Source of the DNA: JAEZFI01 sp044508215
Lineage (GTDB): Bacteria; Actinomycetota; Acidimicrobiia; Acidimicrobiales; Microtrichaceae
NCBI GenBank assembly: GCA_044508215.1
Contig: JBIQID010000022.1
Coordinates: forward strand, 1-30,005
Reading direction: 5' to 3'
DNA: 30,005 nt
Part shown: one piece after another, positions 21,894 through 29,100 of the stretch
How positions within the stretch are numbered: the first letter of the stretch is position 1
Layout: each line of letters opens with the position of its first letter
The notes under the pieces: model-generated
Seen by the model: only the letters and a program-made list of their open reading frames with translations
Told to the model about the DNA's origin: nothing
The model's database searches: none
Translations under genes and position numbers: made by a program

Positions 21894-22766
21894 CTACGAC
21901 CTCAGCGGGGCGATGAACTTCTCGCCGAACGACTCGACCAGCTCGGGCCCCTCCGAGCCGGACACCTCCATGCGGCCCGCCATCATCCAGGCCGAGGTGA
22001 GCAGCGTGGTGACGCCCATCTGCTCCAGCTGCTCGACGGTCTCGGGGCGCGGGACGGCGTACGGCGACGCCACGATCTCGAAGGGACGGTCGGCCGTGCC
22101 GGCCTCCTCGCGATGGCGGGCGAGCGTGCGACAGTGCTCGGCGAGCTCCTCCATCGAGTAGTTCACGCCGATCCAGCCGTCGTTGCGCGCCGCGCGCCGG
22201 AGCGCCACCTCGCTGTGGCCCCCCACCAGGATCGGGACGGGCCGGCTGGGGGCCGGGCGCATCTGGAGCTCGCCGAAGTCGTAGTGGGTGCCATGGTGCT
22301 CCACCATCTCCCCCGTCCAGAGCAGGCGGAGCACCTCGATCATCTCGTCGAGCCGCGCACCGCGCCCCTCGAAGGCCTGCCCGAGCTGCTCGAACTCCTC
22401 CCGCATCCAGCCGGCACCGACGCCGAGGCGCACGCGGTCACCGGAGAGGAACGCTGCCGTGCCGACGGCCTTGGCCACCACGAAGGGGTTGCGGAGGGGG
22501 AGCACGTAGACGTTCGTGAAGAACTCGAGGGTGGTCGTCACCGCCGACAGGGCGCCGATCTGCACCCATGGGTCGGGCCACTCCTCCTCGGGGCGGAACT
22601 GGGGCCGGCCGTCGTCGGTGTAGGGGTACGTCGAGCGGAGGTCCTTCGGGTAGAAGACGTGGTCCGAGATGGCCATCGCCGAGAACCCCGCGGCCTCGGC
22701 CGCCTGTGCGATGGCGCCTGCGTCGCGGGGATCGGCGCCGAGCAGCGCCTGTGCGAACTTCAACAT
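21894..22766 (-). CDS. LLM-class (F420-type) oxidoreductase in the acyl-CoA ligase operon
   Basis: This 290-residue protein belongs to the luciferase-like flavin/F420 family. Landmarks are AMAISDHVFYPKDL near residue 30, the LSGDRVRLGVGAGWMREEFEQLG central segment, and PVPILVGGHSEVALRRAARNDGWIG. It shares the overall plan of the enzyme at 7572-8495 but is not a close copy. The ATG overlaps the TGA of the ligase gene (TGATG), so translation is coupled. In such operons the enzyme probably oxidises or reduces the CoA-activated substrate or a relative of it; the substrate is unknown and F420 use is inferred from the family. Confidence 0.9.
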   Translation of the reverse strand: MLKFAQALLGADPRDAGAIAQAAEAAGFSAMAISDHVFYPKDLRSTYPYTDDGRPQFRPEEEWPDPWVQIGALSAVTTTLEFFTNVYVLPLRNPFVVAKAVGTAAFLSGDRVRLGVGAGWMREEFEQLGQAFEGRGARLDEMIEVLRLLWTGEMVEHHGTHYDFGELQMRPAPSRPVPILVGGHSEVALRRAARNDGWIGVNYSMEELAEHCRTLARHREEAGTADRPFEIVASPYAVPRPETVEQLEQMGVTTLLTSAWMMAGRMEVSGSEGPELVESFGEKFIAPLRS

Positions 22767-24379
22767 CAGCTCGTGACCTCCCCGGCGACGAGTCGGTCGC
22801 GCAGCTCGTACTTCAGCACCTTCCCGGAGGCGTTCAGCGGAAGGCTGTCGACCACCACCACGCGCCGGGGCACCTTGAAGTTCGCCATGTGCTCCTTCGC
22901 CCAGGTCCGGATCTCCTCGGGGTCCGGCGCCGCGCCCGGTGCGGGCACCACGAACGCTGCGGCGACCTCGCCCATCCGCTCGTCGGGCATGCCGACCACG
23001 GCCACCTGGCCGACGTGGGGGTGGTCCAAGAGGAGCTGCTCGATCTCGGCCGGGTACGCGTTGAACCCGCCCACGATGAACATGTCCTTCACCCGGTCGG
23101 TGATCTTCAGGTAGCCGCGCTCGTCCATCACGCCGATGTCGCCGGTGTGCAGCCACGCGTCGGCGTCGATCGCCTCGGCGGTCTTCTCCGGGTCCTCGAA
23201 GTAGCCGCGCATCACGTTGTAGCCACGCACGAGCACCTCGCCCGGCTCCATCGGGGCGGCCACCGAGCCGTCCTCGGCCCGCACCTCGATCTCCACGCCC
23301 GGGTAGGCCCGGCCGGAGAAGTTGGCGACGGTCTCGGGGTCGTCGTCCTGCCGGCACGACGAGACGAAGCCGGTGGCCTCGGTGAGGCCGTAGGCGGTCA
23401 GCACGGTCTCGAACCCCAGCTTCGAGCGCATGTCTCGGACGAGCTGCACCGGCACCGACGCGGCCCCGGTGACGGCGAGGCGGAGGCTGGAGAGCCGGTC
23501 GAGGTCCACCGACGGGTCGTTGAGGATGCTCTGGTAGAGCGTCGGCGGGCCGGGCAGCGTGGTGATCCGGTGGCGCTCGATCGAGGCGACCACCGCGCCC
23601 ACGTCGAAGACCGCCTCGGGGTGGATCGTGGCGCCCACGGTCAGGCACGACACGATGCCGGCCCGGTACCCGAACGAGTGGAAGAACGGGTTGACGACCA
23701 GGTAGCGGTCGTCCTGGCGCAGCCCGCCGACCGACGCCCAGTCGCACGAGGCGCGGACCGTCTGGCCGTGGGTGCACATGACGCCCTTCGGGAGGCCGGT
23801 GGTCCCCGAGGTGAAGAGCAGGTCGGAGAGGTCGTCGGGTCCCAGCGCCTCGACCCGTGCGTCGACCTCTCCGGCGGACACGCCGGCGCCGGCCGCCTCG
23901 AAGTCGGCGAGCCCCACGGTCCCCTCCGGAGCGTCGCCGCGCACGATCACGGTGGTGCGCAGGTCGGGCAGGTCGTGGCCTTCGAGCATCGAGGCGTAGG
24001 CGTTCCCGAGGAAGCCCTCGACGGTGATCAGCACCTTGGCCCGGCTCGCACGGAGGATGTGCGCAGCCTCGGCGCCCTTGTAGCGGGTGTTCAGCGGAAC
24101 CAGGACGGCGCCGGCCGAGTGGAGGCCGAGGAGCAGCACGGGCCACTCCCAGGTGTTCGGCGCCCAGATGGCCACCCGGTCGCCCGGTTCGACGCCCGCT
24201 GCGATGAAGGCCCGAGCCGTTGCGTCGGCTGCGTCGCGCAGCTCGGCGTAGGTGAGGACGTGGTCGCCGTCGACGATGGCGGGGTGGTCGCCGAGGCGGT
24301 CCGCCACGTCGCGGAGCAGCTTGGGGGTGGTGCCCCAGAGGAGGTCACCCCGCGGGAGGTCGCCCTCGCGATCTGACAT
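22766..24379 (-). CDS. AMP-forming acyl-CoA ligase (FadD3-like)
   Basis: This 537-residue protein is an ANL-superfamily acyl-CoA synthetase: acid + ATP + CoA gives acyl-CoA + AMP. Motifs in order are LLFTSGTTGLPKGV (residues 188-200, P-loop), YGLTEATG in the middle, WLHTGDIG with the hinge nearby, KDMFIVGGFNAYP, and LNASGKVLKYELR near the end with the catalytic Lys. The overall pattern is close to medium/ring-acid ligases such as FadD3 of steroid catabolism, but substrate cannot be settled by eye. The ATG lies inside a palindrome, with a -10 box 8 nt upstream, so the mRNA is probably leaderless and the regulator would cover the start. Three more genes follow with overlaps or tiny gaps. Confidence 0.93.
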   Translation of the reverse strand: MSDREGDLPRGDLLWGTTPKLLRDVADRLGDHPAIVDGDHVLTYAELRDAADATARAFIAAGVEPGDRVAIWAPNTWEWPVLLLGLHSAGAVLVPLNTRYKGAEAAHILRASRAKVLITVEGFLGNAYASMLEGHDLPDLRTTVIVRGDAPEGTVGLADFEAAGAGVSAGEVDARVEALGPDDLSDLLFTSGTTGLPKGVMCTHGQTVRASCDWASVGGLRQDDRYLVVNPFFHSFGYRAGIVSCLTVGATIHPEAVFDVGAVVASIERHRITTLPGPPTLYQSILNDPSVDLDRLSSLRLAVTGAASVPVQLVRDMRSKLGFETVLTAYGLTEATGFVSSCRQDDDPETVANFSGRAYPGVEIEVRAEDGSVAAPMEPGEVLVRGYNVMRGYFEDPEKTAEAIDADAWLHTGDIGVMDERGYLKITDRVKDMFIVGGFNAYPAEIEQLLLDHPHVGQVAVVGMPDERMGEVAAAFVVPAPGAAPDPEEIRTWAKEHMANFKVPRRVVVVDSLPLNASGKVLKYELRDRLVAGEVTS

Positions 24380-24389
24380 GCCGTCAGAT
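24371..24389. promoter_or_regulatory. Palindromic operator, copy 2, over the acyl-CoA ligase start
   Basis: ATCTGAC-N5-GTCAGAT, a perfect 7-bp inverted repeat with a 5-base centre that includes part of the ATG. It has the same CTGAC-N5-GTCAG arms as the sites at 5221 and 28339. The first operator-bearing gene of the operon that encodes a TetR protein makes this the likely autoregulatory site. Confidence 0.65.
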
Positions 24390-24393
24390 GGTA
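24388..24393 (-). promoter_or_regulatory. -10 box of the acyl-CoA ligase operon
   Basis: On the minus strand TACCAT lies 8 nt before the ATG at 24379 and overlaps the operator by two bases. Confidence 0.45.
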
Positions 24394-24422
24394 GGGGCCG
24401 CGGTGGCCCCCGACGGGTCCCC

Positions 24423-24570
24423 TCAGCTGTCGGTCTGCTCGGGGGCCTTCCGCCGAGCAGCGAAGGCACCGCCGCCCAGCGCCAGCCCGACGGCACCCAA
24501 GGCCATGCCCATGATCCCGAAGACCTGGGCGGTGCCGGCGGTGTCCTTCGCGTCCTCGACGTCGGAGGCG
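24423..24570 (-). CDS. C-terminal part of the YcnI-like protein (after the gap)
   Basis: The visible 48 residues hold one transmembrane helix (FGIMGMALGAVGLALGGGAF) followed by a short basic, polar tail (AARRKAPEQTDS). This is the expected C-terminal anchor of a YcnI/DUF1775 protein whose N-terminal part lies at 24671-25243. The reading frames on the two sides of the N block differ by one if the 100 N are counted literally, which only shows that the gap length is not real. Confidence 0.75.
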
Positions 24571-24670
24571 NNNNNNNNNNNNNNNNNNNNNNNNNNNNNN
24601 NNNNNNNNNNNNNNNNNNNNNNNNNNNNNNNNNNNNNNNNNNNNNNNNNNNNNNNNNNNNNNNNNNNNNN
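24571..24670. other. Assembly gap (100 N) inside the YcnI-like gene
   Basis: Exactly 100 N. The sequence entering it is a short GTCGTCGGTGCC-type repeat encoding a Gly-Thr-Asp-Asp linker, which probably caused the assembly break. Confidence 0.97.
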
Positions 24671-25243
24671 GTCGTCGGTGCCGTCGTCGGTGCCGTGGTG
24701 GTGCTCGCCTCCGGTCGCTTCGGTCAGGACGACTGCGGGCGCCGGGTGCTCCGGCTCGGCGCCGCCGTCGGCCGGCAGCTCGATCCACGGCGTCTCGCCC
24801 TGCTCGCAGGTCTGCACCGCCGGGAACGACACCGTCTCGCCGGGTGTGTCGGGGAGCATCAGCGAGAGACCGAAGGTCTGGTACTGCCCGTCGGGGAGCG
24901 GGCCGCCGGTCCACGTGACCTGGGTGACGCCCTCGCTCACCTGCGTGCCGTGGTCGTCGTACGGCGTGATGGGCCCGGTCTCGACCTCGACCGTCCAGCC
25001 CGCGATGTGCTCGGGCGTGACCGCCACGACGCCCTCGGGGATCTTGATGGCCAACTTGGTGGTGGGCGACCCGTCGCAGCCGTGCCCGATGCGGAAGTCG
25101 ATCACCTGGCGGCTGCCCGCCGGCGCCTCGCTCGGCGACGTCCCGACGTGCGCGCCGGCAACCGGAGCGCCCGTGAGGAGCGCCGCTCCTGCTGCCGCTG
25201 TGATCAGGGCGACCCGCCCTGCGATCCGCCGTGCTTCCGTCAT
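24671..25243 (-). CDS. YcnI/DUF1775 copper-associated protein (N-terminal part)
   Basis: The visible 191 residues begin with a signal peptide (basic MTEARRIAGR, hydrophobic core, cleavage likely at VAGA-HVG), leaving an N-terminal His as in copper-binding YcnI. The DUF1775 domain follows (DFRIGHGCDGSPTTKLAIKIPEG, quoted in two parts in the family: the GHGCDGSPT motif and the TWTGGPLPDGQY motif). After it comes a Glu/His/Asp-rich linker (GGEHHHGTDDGTDD) running into the gap and then the membrane anchor. GGAGG 6 nt before the ATG fixes the start. It lies 58 bp downstream of the CopC/CopD gene on the same strand, the usual ycnJ-ycnI pairing for copper handling at the cell surface. Confidence 0.9.
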
Positions 25244-25301
25244 CTCGCCTCCTGCCCGCCGTCGGGTCGTCGGCCGGAAGCTACCTGCCGTGTGCGTCGG
25301 G

Positions 25302-27122
25302 TCAGCGGATCCGGACCTCTGTGGTGAAGACCTTCTGGTCGAACTCGCCGATGCGGCCGCGGGCCTCGATCGTCCACGTGCCCCGGAACGGGAACACGGC
25401 CTCCTCCGCCCAGTAGTCGTTGGGGAGGCCCTGGTAGCGCTCCATCGGGATCTCGAGCGGCCCCACCTCGCCGTCGCCGAGGGTGATGGTGACCGTCATC
25501 TCGTCGATGTAGGGCACCGAGCCGTCGGGGTTCGTCATCACCATGTGCAGCTCGGTGGTCCCTGCCTTCGCCGGGTCCACGAAGAACTCGCCCACGCCGC
25601 TCGAGCTGACCACGGTGGCGGAGAACGGGATCTCCACCGCCTCGATCGCGGGGACGGTGTTGGAGAGCAGCGTCGACGCAGCCAGCACCCCCGCGAGGAG
25701 GAACACCTCCACGCCGACGAACCGACGGAGCATGGTCCGCGCCTCGGGCTCGGTGACGGCGCCGTCCTCCGGGTCGGGGTCGGCGAGCTCTGCGTCGGCG
25801 TCGGCGGTCTCGCCGCGGTGGTCCGACTGCCCCCAGCGGCGCACCACCAGGCGGCTGGCGAACGCGGTCGCCACCAACAGCGCCACGATGCAGATCTTCA
25901 CGATGAGCGTCCGGCCGTAGTCGGTGGTGGTGAGCGCTGTCGGCCCTCCCACCTGGCGGATCGCCTGGAGGGTCCCGGTGGCGATGAGCACGATCACCGA
26001 CACCGTCGCGAGGTTCGAGAACCGCCGCACCGCCGGAAGGGCCGCCCCCGCCACCTCATCCCCAGGCGACGGCACGAGGATCCACACGGCGAGCGCGACC
26101 AGGCCGCCGACCCAGGCGCAGGTGGCGGCGACGTGGAGGAGGTCGGCACCGATCGCGACCGGCACCCACCGGCCGGTCGTGGCGTGGTTGGCGAGCACCA
26201 CCCCCAGCACCGTGGCCAGCGCAGCGGTCGCGCACAGCACGTCACGGAGGCGCTTCGGCAGCACGAGGCTCACCCCCACCATCAGGAGGCCGGCTCCTGC
26301 GATCCGCACGAGCGCCGCCTGCCCGAACCGCGTGGCGAGGACGTCAGCCCAACGACCCGGCTCGAAGACGGCTCCGAACCCCGCGCCCGCCGAGTAGGCG
26401 CCCTGCGCTGCGATCGCGCCCACCGACGCGAGCACCGCCACCCCGAGCGAGACGAGGATCCACCGCCTCGTCCGGTCGAGCGACGCACCCTCGGGCCAGA
26501 TCCAGCGGGCGACGATCCAGCCGCCGACGCCGACGGACACCGCCGCGTACACCAGCCAGCGCAGGATCGCGAGCGTCCACGCCACCACGGGGCTCCCGCG
26601 CTCGGCGAGGAGGCCGGAGATCAGCGAGCGGGTGCTCTCCCCCGCCGACGGTTCGCCCACCGAGAACGTGTAGGCGCCGCTGATGGGGTGGCTGTCCGCC
26701 GAGGTGACCCGCCAGGAGACCACGTACGAGCCGTCGTCCAGCTCGGTGGGGACGTCGACCACGAGGCGGCTCCCGTCGCCGTCCGAGTGCTCGGGCCGGC
26801 CCACCTCCACCGGCTCGCCGTCCGCGTCGAAGAGGCGGACGGCATCGTCGCCGAACGAGACCGGCTCGCTGTAGTCCAGGACCAGCTCGTCGGGTGACGA
26901 CCCCACGACCGAGCCGGCTGCGGGGTCCGCCGACTCCAAGATGGCGTGGGCCGCCACCGAGGGCGCGCGGACGAGCAGCAGGACCACGGCCGCCGCAGCG
27001 GCGAGGAGGAGGACGAGGGCGTGCCCCCGGCGGCGTGACGAGGCGCCGCGCTCAGGCGTCGCCGAGCGCCTTCGCGTCCCGGAGGCTGGCGACGCGGGCC
27101 TCGTCGTAGCCGAGGACCTCAC
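25302..27122 (-). CDS. CopC-CopD fusion (YcnJ-like copper protein)
   Basis: The protein joins three parts: a signal peptide and CopC domain (AHAILESADPAAGS with the N-terminal copper-binding His, then SADSHPISGAYTFSVGE with the second His), a multi-helix CopD membrane domain, and a C-terminal extracytoplasmic domain after a last helix (from about VEIPFSATVV on). This is the YcnJ layout for copper import or handling. The start is unclear: no ATG precedes the signal peptide. The nearest workable start is GTG 27122, which overlaps the end of the CoA-transferase gene by 71 bp and gives 606 residues with a long Arg/Ser-rich leader; a GTG just inside the hydrophobic core would give a very short signal. 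An Asp/Glu-rich loop lies between late membrane helices. The YcnI-like gene follows. Confidence 0.85.
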   Translation of the reverse strand: MRSSATTRPASPASGTRRRSATPERGASSRRRGHALVLLLAAAAAVVLLLVRAPSVAAHAILESADPAAGSVVGSSPDELVLDYSEPVSFGDDAVRLFDADGEPVEVGRPEHSDGDGSRLVVDVPTELDDGSYVVSWRVTSADSHPISGAYTFSVGEPSAGESTRSLISGLLAERGSPVVAWTLAILRWLVYAAVSVGVGGWIVARWIWPEGASLDRTRRWILVSLGVAVLASVGAIAAQGAYSAGAGFGAVFEPGRWADVLATRFGQAALVRIAGAGLLMVGVSLVLPKRLRDVLCATAALATVLGVVLANHATTGRWVPVAIGADLLHVAATCAWVGGLVALAVWILVPSPGDEVAGAALPAVRRFSNLATVSVIVLIATGTLQAIRQVGGPTALTTTDYGRTLIVKICIVALLVATAFASRLVVRRWGQSDHRGETADADAELADPDPEDGAVTEPEARTMLRRFVGVEVFLLAGVLAASTLLSNTVPAIEAVEIPFSATVVSSSGVGEFFVDPAKAGTTELHMVMTNPDGSVPYIDEMTVTITLGDGEVGPLEIPMERYQGLPNDYWAEEAVFPFRGTWTIEARGRIGEFDQKVFTTEVRIR

Positions 27123-28290
27123 GCAGCACCTCGTCGGTGTGCTGCCCGGCCGACGGGGCCTTCGAGGGCGACGGGAGCTGCTCCCCGACGAACTTGATCG
27201 GGTTCGGCAGCATGTCGATCCCGTGCTCTTCCTTCGGGAGCCACGGGAGCCGGTCCTGGAACTGCGGGTCGTCGGCGATCGTCTGAGGCGTGTTGACCGC
27301 CGCGATCGGTGTGTTGTGCGTGTTCCCGAACTCGAGCCACTCGGTCGCTGTCTTGGTGAGGAAGATGTCGCGCAGCTCCCGTTGCAGCTCCCGGTTGCCC
27401 CGCGCGTGGTCACCGTAGCGGTTGCCCGGCCAGCGCTCGAAGAGGTCAGGACGCCCGACGCCCTCGCAGAAGTTCTTCCAGAACTCCTGCTCCGACGCCA
27501 TGAAGAGGACGTGCCGGTCGTCCTTCGTCACGTAGAACTGGTACCGGACGCCCTCGCGCATGCCGGCGGTCCCGGGGGCACGGCGCTCGTAGTCGTCGCT
27601 GCGGTTGCCGGTGACCTCGGACTGGGGGCGCTCGTAGGCCTTCCACGTCTCGCTGCGCAGCCAGTCCATCGCCGCGGCGGCGTCGGACTGCGCGATCTCC
27701 AGCTGGCTGCCCTCACCCGTCGCCCGGGCGCGGATGACGCCGGCGAGGATGCCGAGGGCGCCGAACAGCGGGCCCGCGTGGATGCCGATGGATGGGTGCT
27801 CGGGGATGTAGCAGAAGCCTTCCTCGTCGGTCTCCGGTGGCACGAGCCCGGCCCACGTGTCGTACGCGATGCCGTGGCTCGGCATGTCCTTGTACGGGCC
27901 GGTCATGCCGTAGCCGGAGATCGTGCAGAAGACGATCTTCGGGTTGATCTTCTTCAGGTCCTCGTAGCCCAGGCCGCGGCGGGCGAGGCCACCGGGGCGC
28001 ATCGCCTCGACGATCGCGTCGGCGTCCTTCACCAGCTCGCGCAGGACCTCCTTGCCCTCCTCGGTGCGGAGGTCGAGGGTGATCGAGCGCTTCCCCCGGC
28101 TGATGTGCCAGTGCATCAGCGAGACGCCCTCGACGATCGGCCACGTCATCTGCCGGATGTAGTCGCCGGACGGCGGCTCGACCTTGATCACATCGGCGCC
28201 GAGGTCGGCGAGGCTCGTCGTGATCGCCCCCGGACCGAGCATCGAGCACTCGATGATGCGGACGCCTGCGAGGGGCGGAACTGAGCTCAC
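27052..28290 (-). CDS. Family III CoA transferase (CaiB/BaiF type)
   Basis: This 412-residue protein is a class III CoA transferase, moving CoA between carboxylic acids. Landmarks are GVRIIECSMLGPGAITTSLADLGADVIKVEPP (shown in part by GADVIKVEPP at 31-40), RGKRSITLDL, NPKIVFCTISGYGMTGPY, and the catalytic Asp203 within LEIAQSDAAAA. The GTG start at 28290 has GAGGAG 6 nt upstream. Its promoter carries the palindrome CTGAC-N5-GTCAG (28339-28353) and a -10 box at 28356-28361, so it likely belongs to the same regulon as the amidohydrolase and the acyl-CoA ligase operon. Its 3' end is overlapped by the presumed start of the CopC/CopD gene. Acyl substrate unknown. Confidence 0.93.
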   Translation of the reverse strand: MSSVPPLAGVRIIECSMLGPGAITTSLADLGADVIKVEPPSGDYIRQMTWPIVEGVSLMHWHISRGKRSITLDLRTEEGKEVLRELVKDADAIVEAMRPGGLARRGLGYEDLKKINPKIVFCTISGYGMTGPYKDMPSHGIAYDTWAGLVPPETDEEGFCYIPEHPSIGIHAGPLFGALGILAGVIRARATGEGSQLEIAQSDAAAAMDWLRSETWKAYERPQSEVTGNRSDDYERRAPGTAGMREGVRYQFYVTKDDRHVLFMASEQEFWKNFCEGVGRPDLFERWPGNRYGDHARGNRELQRELRDIFLTKTATEWLEFGNTHNTPIAAVNTPQTIADDPQFQDRLPWLPKEEHGIDMLPNPIKFVGEQLPSPSKAPSAGQHTDEVLREVLGYDEARVASLRDAKALGDA

Positions 28291-28335
28291 GTCGGACTCC
28301 TCGGTGGATGCGGTGCCCTGGCGGCACGAGCGCGA

Positions 28336-28356
28336 TTTCTGACGGGTCGTCAGAAA
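28336..28356. promoter_or_regulatory. Palindromic operator, copy 3, in the CoA-transferase promoter
   Basis: TTTCTGACG, three bases, CGTCAGAAA: a perfect 9-bp dyad containing the same 15-mer as at 5221-5235. It begins at the -10 box and covers the expected transcription start of the CoA transferase. Confidence 0.7.
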
Positions 28357-28361
28357 CGCTA
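28356..28361 (-). promoter_or_regulatory. -10 box of the CoA transferase
   Basis: On the minus strand TAGCGT fits TANNNT. The leader would be about 60 nt and contains the GAGGAG ribosome site. Confidence 0.45.
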
Positions 28362-28376
28362 GCGCACTGCCGCTTT

Positions 28377-28418
28377 TGTCATGCGTGGTGCGACGGAAGC
28401 GTCGCACCACGCATGACA
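28377..28418. repeat. Perfect 19-bp inverted repeat with a 4-base loop
   Basis: Arms 28377-28395 and 28400-28418 are exact complements around GAAG. It lies between the divergent CoA-transferase and PadR promoters. No T-tract follows on either strand, so it is not a standard intrinsic terminator. It could separate the two promoters, form a cruciform, or be a binding site; see findings. Confidence 0.9.
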
Positions 28419-28427
28419 GAACGGGGA

Positions 28428-28456
28428 TTGACGCGCACATACTCGGTATGCATACT
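28428..28456 (+). promoter_or_regulatory. Promoter of the PadR-ABC exporter operon
   Basis: TTGACG (28428-28433), a 17-bp spacer and CATACT (28451-28456) make a good sigma-70-type promoter. The spacer and -10 lie inside the tandem palindromes at 28438-28463. Confidence 0.55.
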
Positions 28457-28463
28457 CGGTATG
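28438..28463. promoter_or_regulatory. Tandem palindromic PadR operator
   Basis: CATACTCGGTATG is repeated exactly twice without spacing (28438-28450 and 28451-28463). Each unit is a perfect 5-bp inverted repeat around three bases. It overlies the promoter of padR, as expected for an autoregulated PadR-family repressor. Confidence 0.7.
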
Positions 28464-28506
28464 CGCTCCGACGGTGGAGCACGCCGAGTCGAGAGGGGGC
28501 GCCGTC

Positions 28507-29100
28507 ATGTCGATCCGCAACGGCCTGCTGGCTCTGCTCGGGTCGGGCCCCGCCTACGGGTTCCAGCTGAAGAAGGAGTTCGAGGAGGCCACCGGTGACT
28601 TCTGGCCCCTGAACGTGGGCCAGGTGTACACGACCCTCGGGCGGCTGGTCCGCGACGGGCTGGTGGTCGAGGACGCGTCGGACGCCGAAGGGCCCGATGA
28701 GGGAGCAGGGGACGCGTCGACCCGGCGCTACCGGCTGAGCGAGGAGGGCCGCGAGGCGGTCGACGACTGGCTCACGGCACCGAGGCGGTCGACCTCGATG
28801 GAGCGCGACGAGCTCACGATCAAGGTCGCGGTGGCCGTCGCCACCGGTGCCGGCGACGTGAGCGAGCTCCTCCAGGCCCAGCGGTCGGAGACCACCTCGG
28901 CACTCCAACAGCTCACCCGCCGCAAGGCGCGGCTCGACCCGGCGGACGTGGGCGGCGCCATCGTCCTCGACGCCGCGATCGCCCGCCTGGACGCAGAGCT
29001 GCGATGGCTGGACCTCACCGGTGCCCGACTCGCAGCAGCGCCCGCACGGAGGGGCCGCACCTCTGTTCGACCCACCACAGCACGCAGGAGCACACGATGA
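28507..29100 (+). CDS. PadR-family transcriptional regulator
   Basis: This 197-residue protein is a PadR-type winged-helix regulator. The N-terminal domain shows NGLLALLGSGPAYGFQLKKEFEEATGDFWPLNVGQVYTTLGRLVRDGLV, recognisable by the LLGSGPAYGFQLK and VGQVYTTLGRL motifs, then RRYRLSEEGREAVDDWL for the wing. The C-terminal half is helical, as in PadR-s1/s2 proteins that dimerise through it; the last ~25 residues are Arg/Thr-rich. GAGAGGGGG precedes the ATG by about 8 nt. The stop overlaps the ABC ATPase start (ATGA). It most likely represses its own exporter operon through the tandem site at 28438-28463 and responds to an exported compound. Confidence 0.93.
   Translation: MSIRNGLLALLGSGPAYGFQLKKEFEEATGDFWPLNVGQVYTTLGRLVRDGLVVEDASDAEGPDEGAGDASTRRYRLSEEGREAVDDWLTAPRRSTSMERDELTIKVAVAVATGAGDVSELLQAQRSETTSALQQLTRRKARLDPADVGGAIVLDAAIARLDAELRWLDLTGARLAAAPARRGRTSVRPTTARRSTR

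Noticed and set aside
21138..24379. Assignment of the operon as KstR2/FadD3 steroid-ring degradation
   Set aside because: The ligase is FadD3-like, but the KstR2 site pattern (CAAG/CTTG arms) is absent and no other ring-degradation genes are in the window.
24252..26897. Long plus-strand open frame opposite the copper genes
   Set aside because: Antisense to CopC/CopD and YcnI, which have signal peptides, membrane helices and family motifs.
28377..28418. Intrinsic terminator
   Set aside because: The stem is ideal but neither strand has a T-run after it, and the flanking genes point away from it, so a standard terminator call is not supported.
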